Positions 1-11,600 of a stretch of DNA of 64,000 nucleotides are shown here, piece after piece. The stretch's first letter is position 1. Every line of letters begins with the position of its first letter. Where the stretch lies: the NCBI GenBank assembly GCA_031769625.1, contig JAUIMM010000636.1:6931801-6995800 (forward strand), given 5' to 3'. Both the position numbers and the translations under genes were made by a program. This DNA is from Taudactylus pleione (Eukaryota > Chordata > Amphibia > Anura > Myobatrachidae). Below the pieces are notes generated by a model. It had not been told where the DNA came from and ran no database searches. It worked only from the letters and a program-made list of their open reading frames with translations.

Positions 1-3000
1 TTGCTACAAGAGGAGATATGGCAAACTATGCGTTTTTGCTGTTTCCATTGGTTTCAATGCATTTTGGCCTAAAACGAGCATTTGCTGTATTCTCTTAAAT
101 GCAACATGGGAGAAAAACCATTTCACATCACATTTCTGTGCCTTGGTCGTCAACACATTGGGTGAAATTTTGAGCTGTCTATGTTTACTACAAGAGGAGA
201 TATGGCAAATAATGTGTTTTTGCTGTTTCCATTGGTTTCAATGCATTTTTTCCTAAAACAAGCATTTGCATGTTTTCTCTTAAACGCAACATGGGAGAAA
301 AACCATTTCATATCACATTTGTGGGCCTTGGTCTTCAACACATTGTGTGAAATTTTGAGTTGTCTGTGTTTGCTACAAGAGGAAGTATGGCAAAGTATGC
401 GTTTTTGCTGTTTCCATTGGTTTCAATGCAATTTGGCCTAAAATGAGCATTTGCTGTTTTCTCTTAAATGCAGCATGGGAGAAAAAACATTTCACATCTC
501 ATTTGTGGGCCATGGTCTTCAACACATTGTGTGAAATTTTGAGTTGTCTGCCATATTTCCTCTTGTAGCAAACACAGACAACTCAAAATTTCACAAAATG
601 TGTTGAAGACCAAGGCCCACAAATGTGATGTGAAATGGTTTTACTCCCATGCTGCATTTAAGAGAAAACAGCAAATGCTCATTTTAGGCCAAAATGCATT
701 GAAACCAATGGAAACAGCAAAAACGCATACTTTACCATATTTCCTCTTGTAGCAAACACAAAGTATGCGTTTTTGCTTTTTCAATTGGTTTCAATGCATT
801 TTGGACTAAAACAAGCATTTTCTGTTTTCTCTTAAATGCAACATGGGAGAAAAACCATTTCACATCACATTTGTTGGCCTAGGTCTTCAACACATTGTGT
901 GAAATTTTGAGCTCTCTGTGTTTACTGCAAGAGGAGATATGGCAAAGAATGCTTTTTTGCTGTTTATTCTGGTTTCAATGCATTGTGGCCTCAATCGAGC
1001 ATTGCTGTATTTTCTTAAATGCAACTTGGGAGAAAAACCATTTCACATCACATTTGTGGGACTTGGTCTTCAAGACATTGTGTGAAATTTTGAGCTGTCT
1101 GTGTTTGCTACAAGAAGAGATATGGCAAAGTATGCGTTTTTGCTATTTCCATTGTTTTCTATGCATTTTGGCCTAAAACGAGCACTGTCTGTTTTCTCTT
1201 AAAGGCAACATGGGAGAAAAACCATTTCACATCACATATGTGGGCCTTGGTCTTCAATATATTGTGTGAAATTTTGAGCTGTCTGTCTTTGCTACAAGAG
1301 GAATTATGGCAAAGTATGCGTCTTTGCTGTTTCCATTGGTTTCAATGCATTTTGGCCTAAAACGAGCATTTGCTGTTTTCTCTTAAAGGCAACATGGGAG
1401 AAAAACCATTTCACATGACATTTGTGGGCCTTGGTCTTCAACACATTGTGTGAAATTTTGAGCTGTCTATGTTTGCTACAAGAGGGGATATGGCAAATAA
1501 TGCATTTTTGCTGTTTCCACTGGTTTCAATCCATTTTGGCCTAAAGTGAGCATTTGCTGTTTTCTCTTTAATGCAACATGGGAGAAAAACCATTTCACAT
1601 CACGTTTGTTGGCCTTGGTCTTCAATACATTGTGTGAAACTTTGAACTGTCTGTGTTTGCTACAAGATGAGCTATGGCAAAGTATGCGTTTTTGCTTTTT
1701 CCATTGGTTTCAATGCATTTTGGCCTAAAATGAGCATTTGCTGTTTTTTCTTAAATGCAGCATGGGAGAAAAACCATTTCACATCTCATTTGTGGGCCTT
1801 GGTCTTCAAAATATTGTGTGAAATTTCGAACTGTCTATGTTTACTACAAGAGGAGATATGGCAAATAATGAGTTTTTGCTGTTTCCATTGGTTTCAATGC
1901 ATTTTTTCCTAAAACAAGCATTTGCTTGTTTTCTCTTAAACGCAACATGGGAGAAAAACCATTTCACATCACATTTGTGGGGCTTGGTCTTCAACACATT
2001 GTGTGAAATTTTTAGCTTTCTGTGTTTACTACAAGAGGAGATATGACAAAGTATACTTTTTTGCTGTTTCCATTGGTTTCAATGCATTTTGGCCTATAAC
2101 TAGCATTTGCTGTATTTTGTAAATCCCATCTTGGGAGAAAAAGCATTTCACATCACATTTGTTTGCCTTGGTCTTCAACACATTGTGAGAAATTTGGAGC
2201 TGTCTGTGTTTGCCACAAGAGGTGGTATGGCAAAGTATGCGTTTTTGCTGTTTCCTTTGGTTTCTATGCATTTTGGCCTAAAACGAGCATTGGCTGTTTT
2301 CTCAAAAACGCAACATGGGAGAAAAACCATTTCACATCACATATGTGGGCCTTGGTCTTCAAAACATTGTGTGAAATTTTGAGCTGTCTGTGTTTACTGC
2401 AAGAGGGGATATGGCAAAGAATGCTTTTTTGATGTTTATTTTGGTTTCAATGCATTTTGGCTTAAAATGAGCATTTGCTGTTTTCTCTTAAATGCAGCAT
2501 GGGATAAAAACCATTTCACATCACATTTGTGGGCCTTGGTCTTCAAAACATTGTGTGAAATTTTGAACTGTCTATGTTTACTACAAGAGGAGATATGGCA
2601 AATAATGTGTTTTTGCTGCTTCCATTGGTTTCAATGCATTTTTTCCAAAAAAAAAGCATTTTCTTGTTTTCTCTTAAATGCAACATGGGAGAAAAACCAT
2701 TTCACATCACATTTGTGGGCCTTGGTCTTCAACACATTGTGTTAATTTTGAGCTTTCTGTGTTTACTAAAAGAGGAGATATGGCAAAGTATGCTTTTTTG
2801 CTGTTTCCATTGGTTTCATTGCATTTTGGCCTATAATGAGCATTTGCTGTATTTTGTTAATCGCAACTTGGGAGAAAAACCATTTCACATCACATTTGTT
2901 GGCCTTCGTCTTCTACACATTGTGAGAAATTTGGAGCTGTCTGTGTTTGCCACAAGAGGTGATATGGCAAAGTATGCGTTTTTGCTGTTTCCTTTGGTTT

Positions 3001-4737
3001 CTATGCATTTTGGCCTAAAACGAGCATTGGCTGTTTTCTCTTAAACGCAACATGGGAGAAAAACCATTTCACATCACATATGTGGGCCTTGGTCTTCAAA
3101 ACATTGTGTGAAATTTTGAGCTGTCTGTGTTTACTGCAAGAGGGGATATGGCAAAGAATGCTTTTTTGCTGTTTATTTTGGTTTCAATGCATTTTGGCCT
3201 AAAACAAGAATTGGCTGCATTTTCTTGAATGCAACATGGGAGAAAAACCATTTCACATCACATTTCTGGGCCTTGGTCGCCAAAACATTGTGTGAATTTT
3301 TGAGCTGTCTGTGTTTGCTACAAGAGGAGATATGGCAAAGTTTGCATTTTTGCTGTTGCCATTGGTTTCAATGCATTTTGGCCTAAAACAAGCATTTGCT
3401 TTGATTTCTCTTAAACGCAACATGGGAGAAAAACGATTTCACATCACGTTTGTTGGCCTTGGTCTTCAACACATTGTGTGAAATTTTGAGCTTTCTTTGT
3501 TTACTACAAGAGGAGATATGGCAAAGAATGCTTTTTTGCTGTTTCCATTGGTTTCAATGCATTTTGGCCTATAACGAGCATTTGCTGTATTTTCTAATAC
3601 GCAACTTGGGAGAAAAATCATTTCACATCACATTTGTGTTACTTGATGTTCAACACATTGTGTGAAATTTTGAGTTGTCTGTGTTTGCTACAAGAACAAA
3701 TATGGCAAAGAATGCATTTTTGCTATTTCCATTGGTTTCAATGCATTTTGGCCTAAAACGAGCATTTGCTGTTTTCTCTTAAACGCAACATGGGAGAAAA
3801 ATCATTTCACATCACATTTCTGTGCCTTCGTCTTCAACACATTGTGTGAAATTTTGAGCTGTCTGTGTTTACTACAAGAGGAGATATGGCAAAGTATTAT
3901 TTTTTGCTGTTTCCATAGGTTTCAATGCATTTTGGCCTAAAACGAGTATTTGCTGTATTTTCTTAAACGCAACTTCAGAAACCATTTCACATCACATTTG
4001 TGAGACATGGTCTACAACACATTGTGTGAAATTTTGAGCTGTCTGGGTTTTGTTGTAAGAGGAGATATGGCAAAGTATGCGTTTTTGCTGTTTCCATTGG
4101 TTTCAATGCATTTTGGCCTAATACGAGCATTTGCTGTTTTCTCTTAAATGCAACATGGGAGAAAAACCATTTCACATCACATTTGTTGGCCTTGGTCTTC
4201 AACACATTGTGTGAAATTTTGAGCTTTCTGTGTTTACTGCAAGAGGGGATATGGCAAAGTATGCTTTTTTGCTGTTTCCATTGGTTTCAATGCATTTTGG
4301 CCTATAACGAGCATTTGCTGTATTTTGTAAATCGCAACTTGGGAGAAAAACCATTTCACATCACATATGTGGGCCTTGGTCTTCAAAACATTGTGTGAAA
4401 TTTTGAGCTGTCTGTGTTTACTGCAAGTGGGGATATGGCAAAGAATGTTTTTTTGCTGTTTATTTTGGTTTCAATGCATTTTGGCCTAAAACGAGAATTT
4501 GCTGTATTTTCTTGAATACAACATGGGAGAAAAACCATTTCACATCACATTTCTGGGCCTTGGTCTTCAACACATTCTGTGAATTTTTGAGCTGTCTGTG
4601 TTTGCTACAAGAGTAGATATGGCAAAGTTTGCGTTTTTGCTGTTTCCATTGGTTTCAATGCATTTTGGCCTAAAACGAGCATTTGCAATTTTCTCTTAAA
4701 CGCAACATGTGAGAAAAACCATTTCACATAACATTTG
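1..4737 (+). repeat. ~184-bp satellite array, diverged left segment
   Basis: Head-to-tail monomers of about 184 bp recur with landmarks in fixed order: ggagatatggcaaa, ggtttcaatgcattttgg, tgggagaaaaaccattt, ggtcttcaacacattgtg. Monomers here differ from each other at many sites (for example short deletions near 3985 and an A-run near 2647), and I see no exact multi-monomer period, unlike the region right of 15.6 kb. This is the usual look of the older edge of a satellite array. The reading frame rotates every monomer because 184 is not divisible by three, so the short open frames on both strands are by-products. No gene was found in this stretch. Confidence 0.95.
551..760 (-). repeat. Inverted satellite monomer
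   Basis: The array flips orientation here for 210 bp, one monomer plus 26 bp, then resumes forward. The segment starts and ends with the same 26-bp box (551-576 and 735-760, 184 bp apart), which is the reverse complement of the tttgctacaagagg part of the monomer. Bases 514-550 and 575-611 form an almost perfect 37-bp inverted repeat around a 24-nt loop. A second inverted pair (717-733 and 760-776) lies at the exit. It is the only reversed monomer I saw in the window. Confidence 0.93.
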
Positions 4738-4749
4738 TGGGCCTTGGTC
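4738..4749. repeat. Left target-site duplication of the LINE
   Basis: tgggccttggtc is ordinary satellite sequence and is repeated exactly at 12624-12635. Left of it the satellite reads normally; right of it non-satellite DNA begins. Joining the two flanks through one copy restores a normal monomer, which supports insertion by target-primed reverse transcription. The first t could belong to the element, so the duplication is 11 or 12 bp. Confidence 0.9.
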
Positions 4750-4757
4750 ATACTCCG

Positions 4758-4763
4758 TTTATT
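4758..4763 (-). terminator. AATAAA polyadenylation signal at the LINE 3' end
   Basis: On the minus strand AATAAA lies eight bases from the element's last base (4750). A signal this close to the terminus suggests that the transcript is cleaved downstream in flanking satellite, or that the integrated copy retains only the templated end. Motif match only. Confidence 0.5.
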
Positions 4764-5020
4764 AAGGTATTGCAACACATGTATAGAATAAATAATACAG
4801 ATACAGATAAAAACACAATACCCAATATGAAGATGCAAATCATAACCACAATACAAACTTAACCTAAGCTAATCTTAGGCCACAGTCATTAACCAAGACT
4901 AATACATAATAGGCTTTTGTTTTGTTTTATTATTACAGAAACCAAACAGGCTACCTGCCATAACAGTAAGTTGATCTGCGCAGCTGAACCATTCATACCA
5001 CCATGACAAGACAACAGATA

Positions 5021-5054
5021 CACCACCATTCCCACCACCACAAACCCTCCACCA
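5021..5054 (-). other. G-rich tract in LINE 3' UTR, possible G-quadruplex
   Basis: The plus strand is C-rich (repeated ccacc). The element's sense strand therefore has at least seven runs of two or three G separated by one to three bases, enough for a two-tetrad quadruplex. A G-rich 3' UTR tract is also a feature of mammalian L1 elements; that it plays a shared role here is inference. Confidence 0.4.
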
Positions 5055-5212
5055 ACTTACCAACACGAACTCCATTGACATAGAGAAAGTGAGATACAGC
5101 ACTTAGCTGCATGTAAAACCATTTCAAACAAAAAACAAGGACCAAAATCTACGGTAGGAAGTGATAGAATAGAAAGCCTAAGTATGGACAAAGACAGGGT
5201 GTCAGCCACCCA

Positions 5213-8200
5213 CTAAGGGGGTTTTAGGTGTCTCCACCTCCTAGACCACCCAACAGCATCCAACCTCTCTTTATCCATTTCCATCAGTACCTTAACCTCG
5301 TGAAGAACATGACCCACCACCTCTGCACAGGGAAGGATTTTGTTTCTCAAGGGAAGTAAACACCGTGCATTCCACGTGCAGTACCTAACCACTAAGCTGA
5401 CTAAGTAAATAGTGGTCAAATCATATCGCCCATACCCTTTGAAAGCTCCATAGGCCCACTCAGGGTAACTCAGCCCCGAAAGACACGGGATACGTAAAGC
5501 CCTTGAGGCCTGCTTACAAACCTTCACATTAAAGGGACATTTCAAGAGGAAGTGGTCCATTGTCTCCTCCTCCCCTAGACACTCCTCACGTGGACAATCA
5601 CGATCATTGGCACTCCAACTCTTGATATTTCCCCTCACGTAAAGCCTCCCTTGGAAGGAGAGCCAAGCAATATCCCTGAACTTCAGTGGAATTCTCTCCG
5701 ATAACAACAGTGAGATCCCATCTGAGCGAATAATGCCTGGGCAGTCTTTCAGCGACAGCGGAGCATAAAAGTGAGAGCGCAAAATGCTTCTCCCCAACTG
5801 CTTCCTGGAGAAGGTTTTGACATCACTCACCGTCAACCCCCAACGCCTTGTCACCTTCAAGCACAGGATGACGTAGGCCGGGAGGTATCCACTCTGGACT
5901 CTGAGGGTTCTTACACTCCCATCATCATACCACAAATCAAGAAAGGGAGACACCCAGGCTCTAAAACTCTCTACCCATTGAGGGAGGCCGTCCAAAAACA
6001 GACCACCAAGATTCATCTTAATAAAGGTTGTGGCAAAGAAAACCACCGGACTGACCATGCCTAGTCCACCTTCCTCCCTCAACCTGTAGGTTATCCCTCT
6101 CTTGACGATGTTCATCCTATTCCCCCACAAAAGAAGGAAGAACAGGGCATTCACCTTGGTCCACAAAGACTCTGGCAAAAAACATACATAACTGACATAC
6201 AGAAAAATAGGGACCAGATAGGTTTTGCACAAGTGAATCCTTTCCCTGTAAGAAAACTTCCATTTCCTCCAGACTTGCACCTTCCTGGTAGCATTTTCCA
6301 ACCTACTATCCCAATTACGGGTGGCATAATCGCCATGGTCAAATGTTATACCTAAGATCGTAATTTCAGGACTGGCCCGGGGAAGGCTGTCCGGAAGGCC
6401 AAATTCAGCACCTTCCTCCCCCATCCAGAAAGCTTCACACTTGTCCTGATTCACCCTTGAGCACGAGGCTTCAGAGTATTCTGAGATGAGATATTCCACA
6501 TCACGCGCCTCTGCCTCCGAAGACAGGACTACCGTAAGATCATCAGCGTAAGCCACCACTCTCAATGGAGCCTCCGGGCCCAGCTGCACCCCCCTCACAG
6601 TGCCACAATCCATCCTCCTCACGAAGGGATCAATCGCGAACACATACAAGAGAGGGCTCAGGGGACATCCCTGACGAACACCGGAGTCAACCCTGAAAGC
6701 AGGGCCCACCCAACCATTCACAAGTGGGAAGCTTTCGGCCTGGCAGTAAATAACATGAAGCCAATCAACCACCCTTGTTGGAATACCATACCACTCCAGT
6801 ACAGCCCACAAGTACTTGTGATTCACTCGGTCAAAGGCCTTGTACTGGTCCAATGCCAGTAAGTACTTACCCCACTTCTCAGCACGACACCGTTCCACAG
6901 CCTCCCGGACGCCAAGGACAGCACTAAATGTACTACGGCCCTTCACGGTGCAGTGCTGAGACGGAGACAGTACCAGCCCGGAAATTTCCATCAGCCTATT
7001 AAAGAAGATTTTTGCCAAGATCTTCCTATCTGTATTGAGAAGAGCGATGGGGCGCCAATTCTCAATACGAGATGGATCCTTACCTTTGGACAATAATATG
7101 AGGGCGGATGACCTCATGGAAGGAGGGAGCAACCCCTCACCCAGGCACTCATTATATACCTCCATAAGGCGAGGAGCCAGGATGTCTGAAAATACCTGAT
7201 AAAACTCAGAGGTTAAACCATCTGGTCCTGGGGACTTTTTGATAGACAATCCGCCTATGGCTATCCTGACTTCCTCCACCGTCACATCATTACCCAAGGA
7301 GTCAAAAGAGGCATCAAGTCCTTTGAGCCCTGGCGTCTCCCTCAGAAAAGTCTCCATCCTCTCTCTGATGAGTGGCTGCTCAGCCAAGAGATCGGAGTAA
7401 TATGACCCAATGACTCCCAAGATACCCTCCTTATCATCACGGAGAGTACCCTGATCATCACAGAGGCCCCTGATCTCCCTCAAATCGACCGCTCTTCTGC
7501 AACTCTGGTAGGGATCAGGCGAGTGGTACTTACCATAATCCCTCTCCAGAACCAAAGAAGCCAGACGACTATACTGAAATTCCCTTAGCTGAGCCTTCAC
7601 CCGGGAGATTTCCCCACCATCTCCACCCTCAGAGATCAAGAAATTCAATTCTTTCCTCAATCTGTGGACGATGCACCTTTTTCTCAAGTTCCTCCGGGCT
7701 ATCAGCCTCTGAAAGAACCCCCGAGTCCTCTTCTTACATACCTCCCACCACTCCGACCTACTCCAGCCAGCCTCCAGAAGTGACTCCTGTGATTGAAAGA
7801 AGTCTCTAAAAAGACTGACTGACCCTCTCTCCTTCAGAAGTTCTGAATTCAAGCGCCATAGGCCCCGTCCTTTCTGAGGAGTCTCTGAAACATTCAAAGT
7901 AACAGAAAGAAAAACGTGGTCGGAGAATTCTACCAGCTTCACCTCTGGAGGCAAAGTTTTCAAAGACTCCTTAACAAAAAACCTGTCTATTCTAGATCTA
8001 CGACTACCACAAAAGTATGTGAAACCCGTGAGGTCCGGAAATGGCGAACATGCACATCAACCAGACCAGCCTCTCTAACCATACCTACTAAAAAATTAGC
8101 ATCATAGCCCAGAGATGACCTGGCACCTCCCCTGTCTTTGAGCCTAATGACAGTGTTGAAAATCGCCACCAAAGACAATCTGCTGGGCCGTAAAAAGAAA

Positions 8201-8591
8201 CGGTTTTATTAATCCAAAAAGGCACTTCCGATCCCAAGCCAACTGCGGTCCATAGACGTTAATCAGCCTAAGATCTTGCCCCCTTAGATTAATGTCCCTA
8301 AACCATGCACCTACCTACCTGCAACTCTATAATTCTGTGTATGGTTACCATACCGGTAAAAAAGAACCGCCACCCCACCTTACGGCTCGGCCGCAAGAGA
8401 CCAGAAGGACGACCATGCCTCCACTGAGCTTTCGCCCTATGAAGAGTGGTCAAATCCCCCACATGAGTCTCCTGCAAAAACAAAAAATCAGCATCAACCG
8501 TGCTGAAAAAATCAAAGGCCATAAAATGAGCATGCTCGGAAAGAACGGAAGCCACATTAATGGTGGCGCATCGTATGGGTTGGGGAGCCAT
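5213..8591 (-). pseudogene. LINE ORF2: endonuclease-reverse transcriptase, frameshifted
   Basis: ORF2 starts at an ATG (8591-8589), 31 nt after the ORF1b stop, and ends at TAG (5215-5213). It should nick target DNA and copy the element RNA onto the nicked end. All endonuclease signatures can be read, but in different frames: NVAS and FLQETH near the start, then NVYGP, GGDFN, SRIDRFF and FSDH. Breaks lie near 8411-8423, in an (ACCT)3 run at 8309-8320, in a T4 run at 8159-8162 (one base too many) and in a T4 run at 8011-8014 (one base too few). Below 8011 the frame is open to the stop. Counting from the TTG codon at 7963, it holds KSPGPDG (243-249), NWRPIALLN (302-310), motif A LDQYKAFDRV (371-380), motif B RQGCPLSP (430-437), YADD at 472-475 (6550-6539), and a C-terminal CX4CX8HX4C (790-809). 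The catalytic aspartates are present. Either this copy is dead, or some breaks are sequence errors. Confidence 0.9.
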
Positions 8592-8622
8592 ATGTCTGAA
8601 TTATAAAAGGTAGGACTACAAC
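8592..8622 (-). other. ORF1b-ORF2 spacer
   Basis: 31 nt separate the ORF1b TGA (8625-8623) from the ORF2 ATG (8591). Such a short gap suggests that ORF2 is translated from the same bicistronic RNA by reinitiation or re-entry. No other signal was seen here. Confidence 0.6.
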
Positions 8623-11600
8623 TCACTTTTTCTTTATCTGACGATCAGAATCCTCATCTGAGGAGACTGACCGCTTACACGTTACCCCAAAAGGAAGATG
8701 GCCATCACCCGACAAAGACACCTCTTCCAACTCACCCTCCACCACATTCACACCATCAGCTGCAGAGGCCAAAGCCTCACCCTGTGGGTCATCTGACCCT
8801 CCAACTCCAGACCCCCCACCCTCACGCACCTCCACAAGCGGAGGTGGACCAGGATCTGGGGCCTTTGGAGCTGCCAAAACACCTGACAAGACCTCTGGAG
8901 GATCCCCACCCGGATCTTCTACAGAAGACCCTCCAGGATCACCCGAGCCAACATCCATAAATTCCGGAGTTTCCTCCACTACTTCCACCTCCTTCACCTC
9001 CTCGGTCTCCTGACCTATGACCGTCTCCTGGCACATCTCCACCACTACCTCCACGTCAGGCTTAGGCCCCTCAATATATGGATCCCATACACCATGCTTC
9101 TCACCAGAATCCTCCTGCTCACCGGTAGACTTATCCAAAGCCTTCCCCCCCCTCCTCCTTGGTCTACCCCTCTTGGGCCTGGCCTCCTCAATCAATTTAT
9201 CCACAACCTCCTTGCACACCTGAGGCACCTTTTTTGATCCCTTTTGCTTCTCCTTCCCCTTAAGGGATTTAGCAACCTTGCTAGGAACCATGCTCACTTC
9301 CTTAGCAGTAACCACATCCTCCTCCCTCTCGTCATCAAATGACAGAGCCTCGAACCTGTTGGAACACACAACAGTATCCCCTAGAGGAGACACCCTCTTT
9401 GCACCACCCTTCACTGCGGTAAACGGTACCTCTTTAGGAACTGAACCCACCCTCACTGAAACAGCCCTCTCCACTCTTTCACTCTCCCCAGTCCTACCAT
9501 CCCCCTCTTGGCCTCCCGCTACCAACATTTTGCCCTTTGCAACAGTGGAGATACTCTGACTCCCGCCCCCTCCTGTCTTTCCTGGTGAAATTCTTGCCGA
9601 CCTCTCCTCCAATCCCTTAGTAATTTCCGCAATCACCTCTAAGTCTGCGGCCAGCTCCTGTGCAGTACCCAGTTGCCCAGTCTCTGCAGGCTCATCATCC
9701 TCATCCTCATCCTCATCATCCCTCACTGCCCAACGATCACGATGACTGGGCCCATCGTTGTGCTGAGCCTGCGGGCAACGACTATATGGATGACCCGACT
9801 CACCACACAGATTGCACCTCACATTTGAACAATCTCTAGGCCCATGGCCCTGTTTCCCACACATCGTGCATAGAATCACTGGACAGTCCCTAGAAAAGTG
9901 CCTAAAACTACCACACTTGTGGCAAGTGCGCGGCTGCCCAGGATAAAAACACTGCAATCTGTCTCTGCCAATGTACGCAGCAGCCGGAATATGCTGAGTG
10001 TCCATGCCTGACTGAATAAGACGTACATAACATGAATAGGCACCTCCCCACACCCCCCTCGTATAGTCAATCTTTTCCAGGTCAGACGCCAGAGGCATAC
10101 AGTGTCTTGACAACCAGTACAAAATATCAGCCTTCGGCAGCGACTCATTCCTTACCAAGACCGTCACCTTCACCCTATCCTGCTTGGTTAAGGCATGGGT
10201 ACTATAGTTGGAAAAAGGCACTTGGGACTTCTTCTGCTCCCATATTGCGGTAAACGCCTGTAAACCCCTCAGGGAAATGAAACCAATGTCATAGTCTGGT
10301 GTACTCACTGGGTGTATGCAGGCATAAAGGTCGTCAGCCCTGAAACCTTGTTCAAAAATCATCCCCAGGAATGTCGCTTTATCAGGAGGCAATCCCTCAC
10401 CTATCCACTTGAACTGTATCACATTCCTCCTTTTTGCAGGGGCACCAGCACCAGCGCCCATGGTAAAGAACCTTGTAACTGGCGGCGCCTTGCTACCCAC
10501 AGCACTTGCATATGACACAGGACCAGGCTTACTCACAGGTTGCTGACCAGATGTTGACGGCACAGGCTGCACTCTCCCACCACCCACAGCATCACCACCA
10601 CCCACAACCGTAGGAGCTACGCTGGCAGATTCATCGGCTGCAGATACACTACAACACACTGAAACAGACCCTTTAGGAACAGTAACCTTTGACAAAGAAG
10701 CATGTACATCAGAAGTGACTTTTACATTGGCATTACTACCCACATTGGAACCACCTGGTTTCACCTGCACCTCATCCGGACTGACAGCATTCCCGTGCAC
10801 CTTAGTGCCAGTAACTGCAACTTTATTAACACCTCCCCCCTGCACAGATTCCCTCCTCTCCTTGTCAGCCAGGATCAAGTCCAGCGCAGCCAGCGACCTG
10901 GCAGGCACATCCAGGTTGCCATAAATGGTGTCCATAATAATAGATTGGCCCTTATTCAATGAGTTCTTGTCCAGGGCAGGCAACCCTTGTGCCAAAACAC
11001 CAGCCCCCGGCACCTCCATAGCCTCTACCTCCTCCACCGCCGTGAGCAGCTGCGTGTCAGTCATCACTCTCTCCGCATCCACAGGGGCACAGCCAAAGCC
11101 TGCCCCTGCTAACGGAGAGGGAGAAGTGACCACCGGACTGCCCGCCTGCTCCAGCCCTCCACCCTGCAATCCAGGCTCCGGTCCTGCCTCGGACAGAGCA
11201 ACGGAGGACGCCCCCGTCACCATGGAAACACTAACAGCCGTTTCCATAGCAACAGCCACGCCCCCCTCCCCATCACGCACACAAGCCGGCCCCCTCCGCT
11301 GCAGTAACTCACCCTGACTCATCATCGGGCCCGTCCTCCGAGCCAGATCGCCCTCTGGAACCAATGCCAGCACCTTCCGCTCCGCACCACTCGGGTCCAG
11401 CTGCATGGCAACCTCCGACTCCGTCCCGATTCCTGAGCTGCACGGCGCCATCTTGGATATGACGTCAGCCAGCGCCATCTTTGAAGAGGGTAATCCGCAC
11501 TGCTCCTCGGGCGAAGCCATGTTTGTAGAGGACCTCCGACCTTCTTCCTGTCCCGACGCCATCTTTAGAGCTGCAGACTTAGGTAGGCTCCCGGAACCAG

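Larger units (their letters stand above)
4750..5212 (-). other. 3' untranslated region of the LINE
   Basis: The 463 nt between the ORF2 stop (5213-5215) and the 3' terminus hold no convincing coding frame. On the element's sense strand there is a G-rich stretch (5021-5054) and a terminal AATAAA (4758-4763). The element ends in aataaacggagtat with no A-run, unlike mammalian L1. Confidence 0.8.

Noticed and set aside
4899..5102. 67-codon minus-strand frame in the LINE 3' UTR
   Set aside because: Low-complexity product from the G-rich tract; no start context or similarity supports it.
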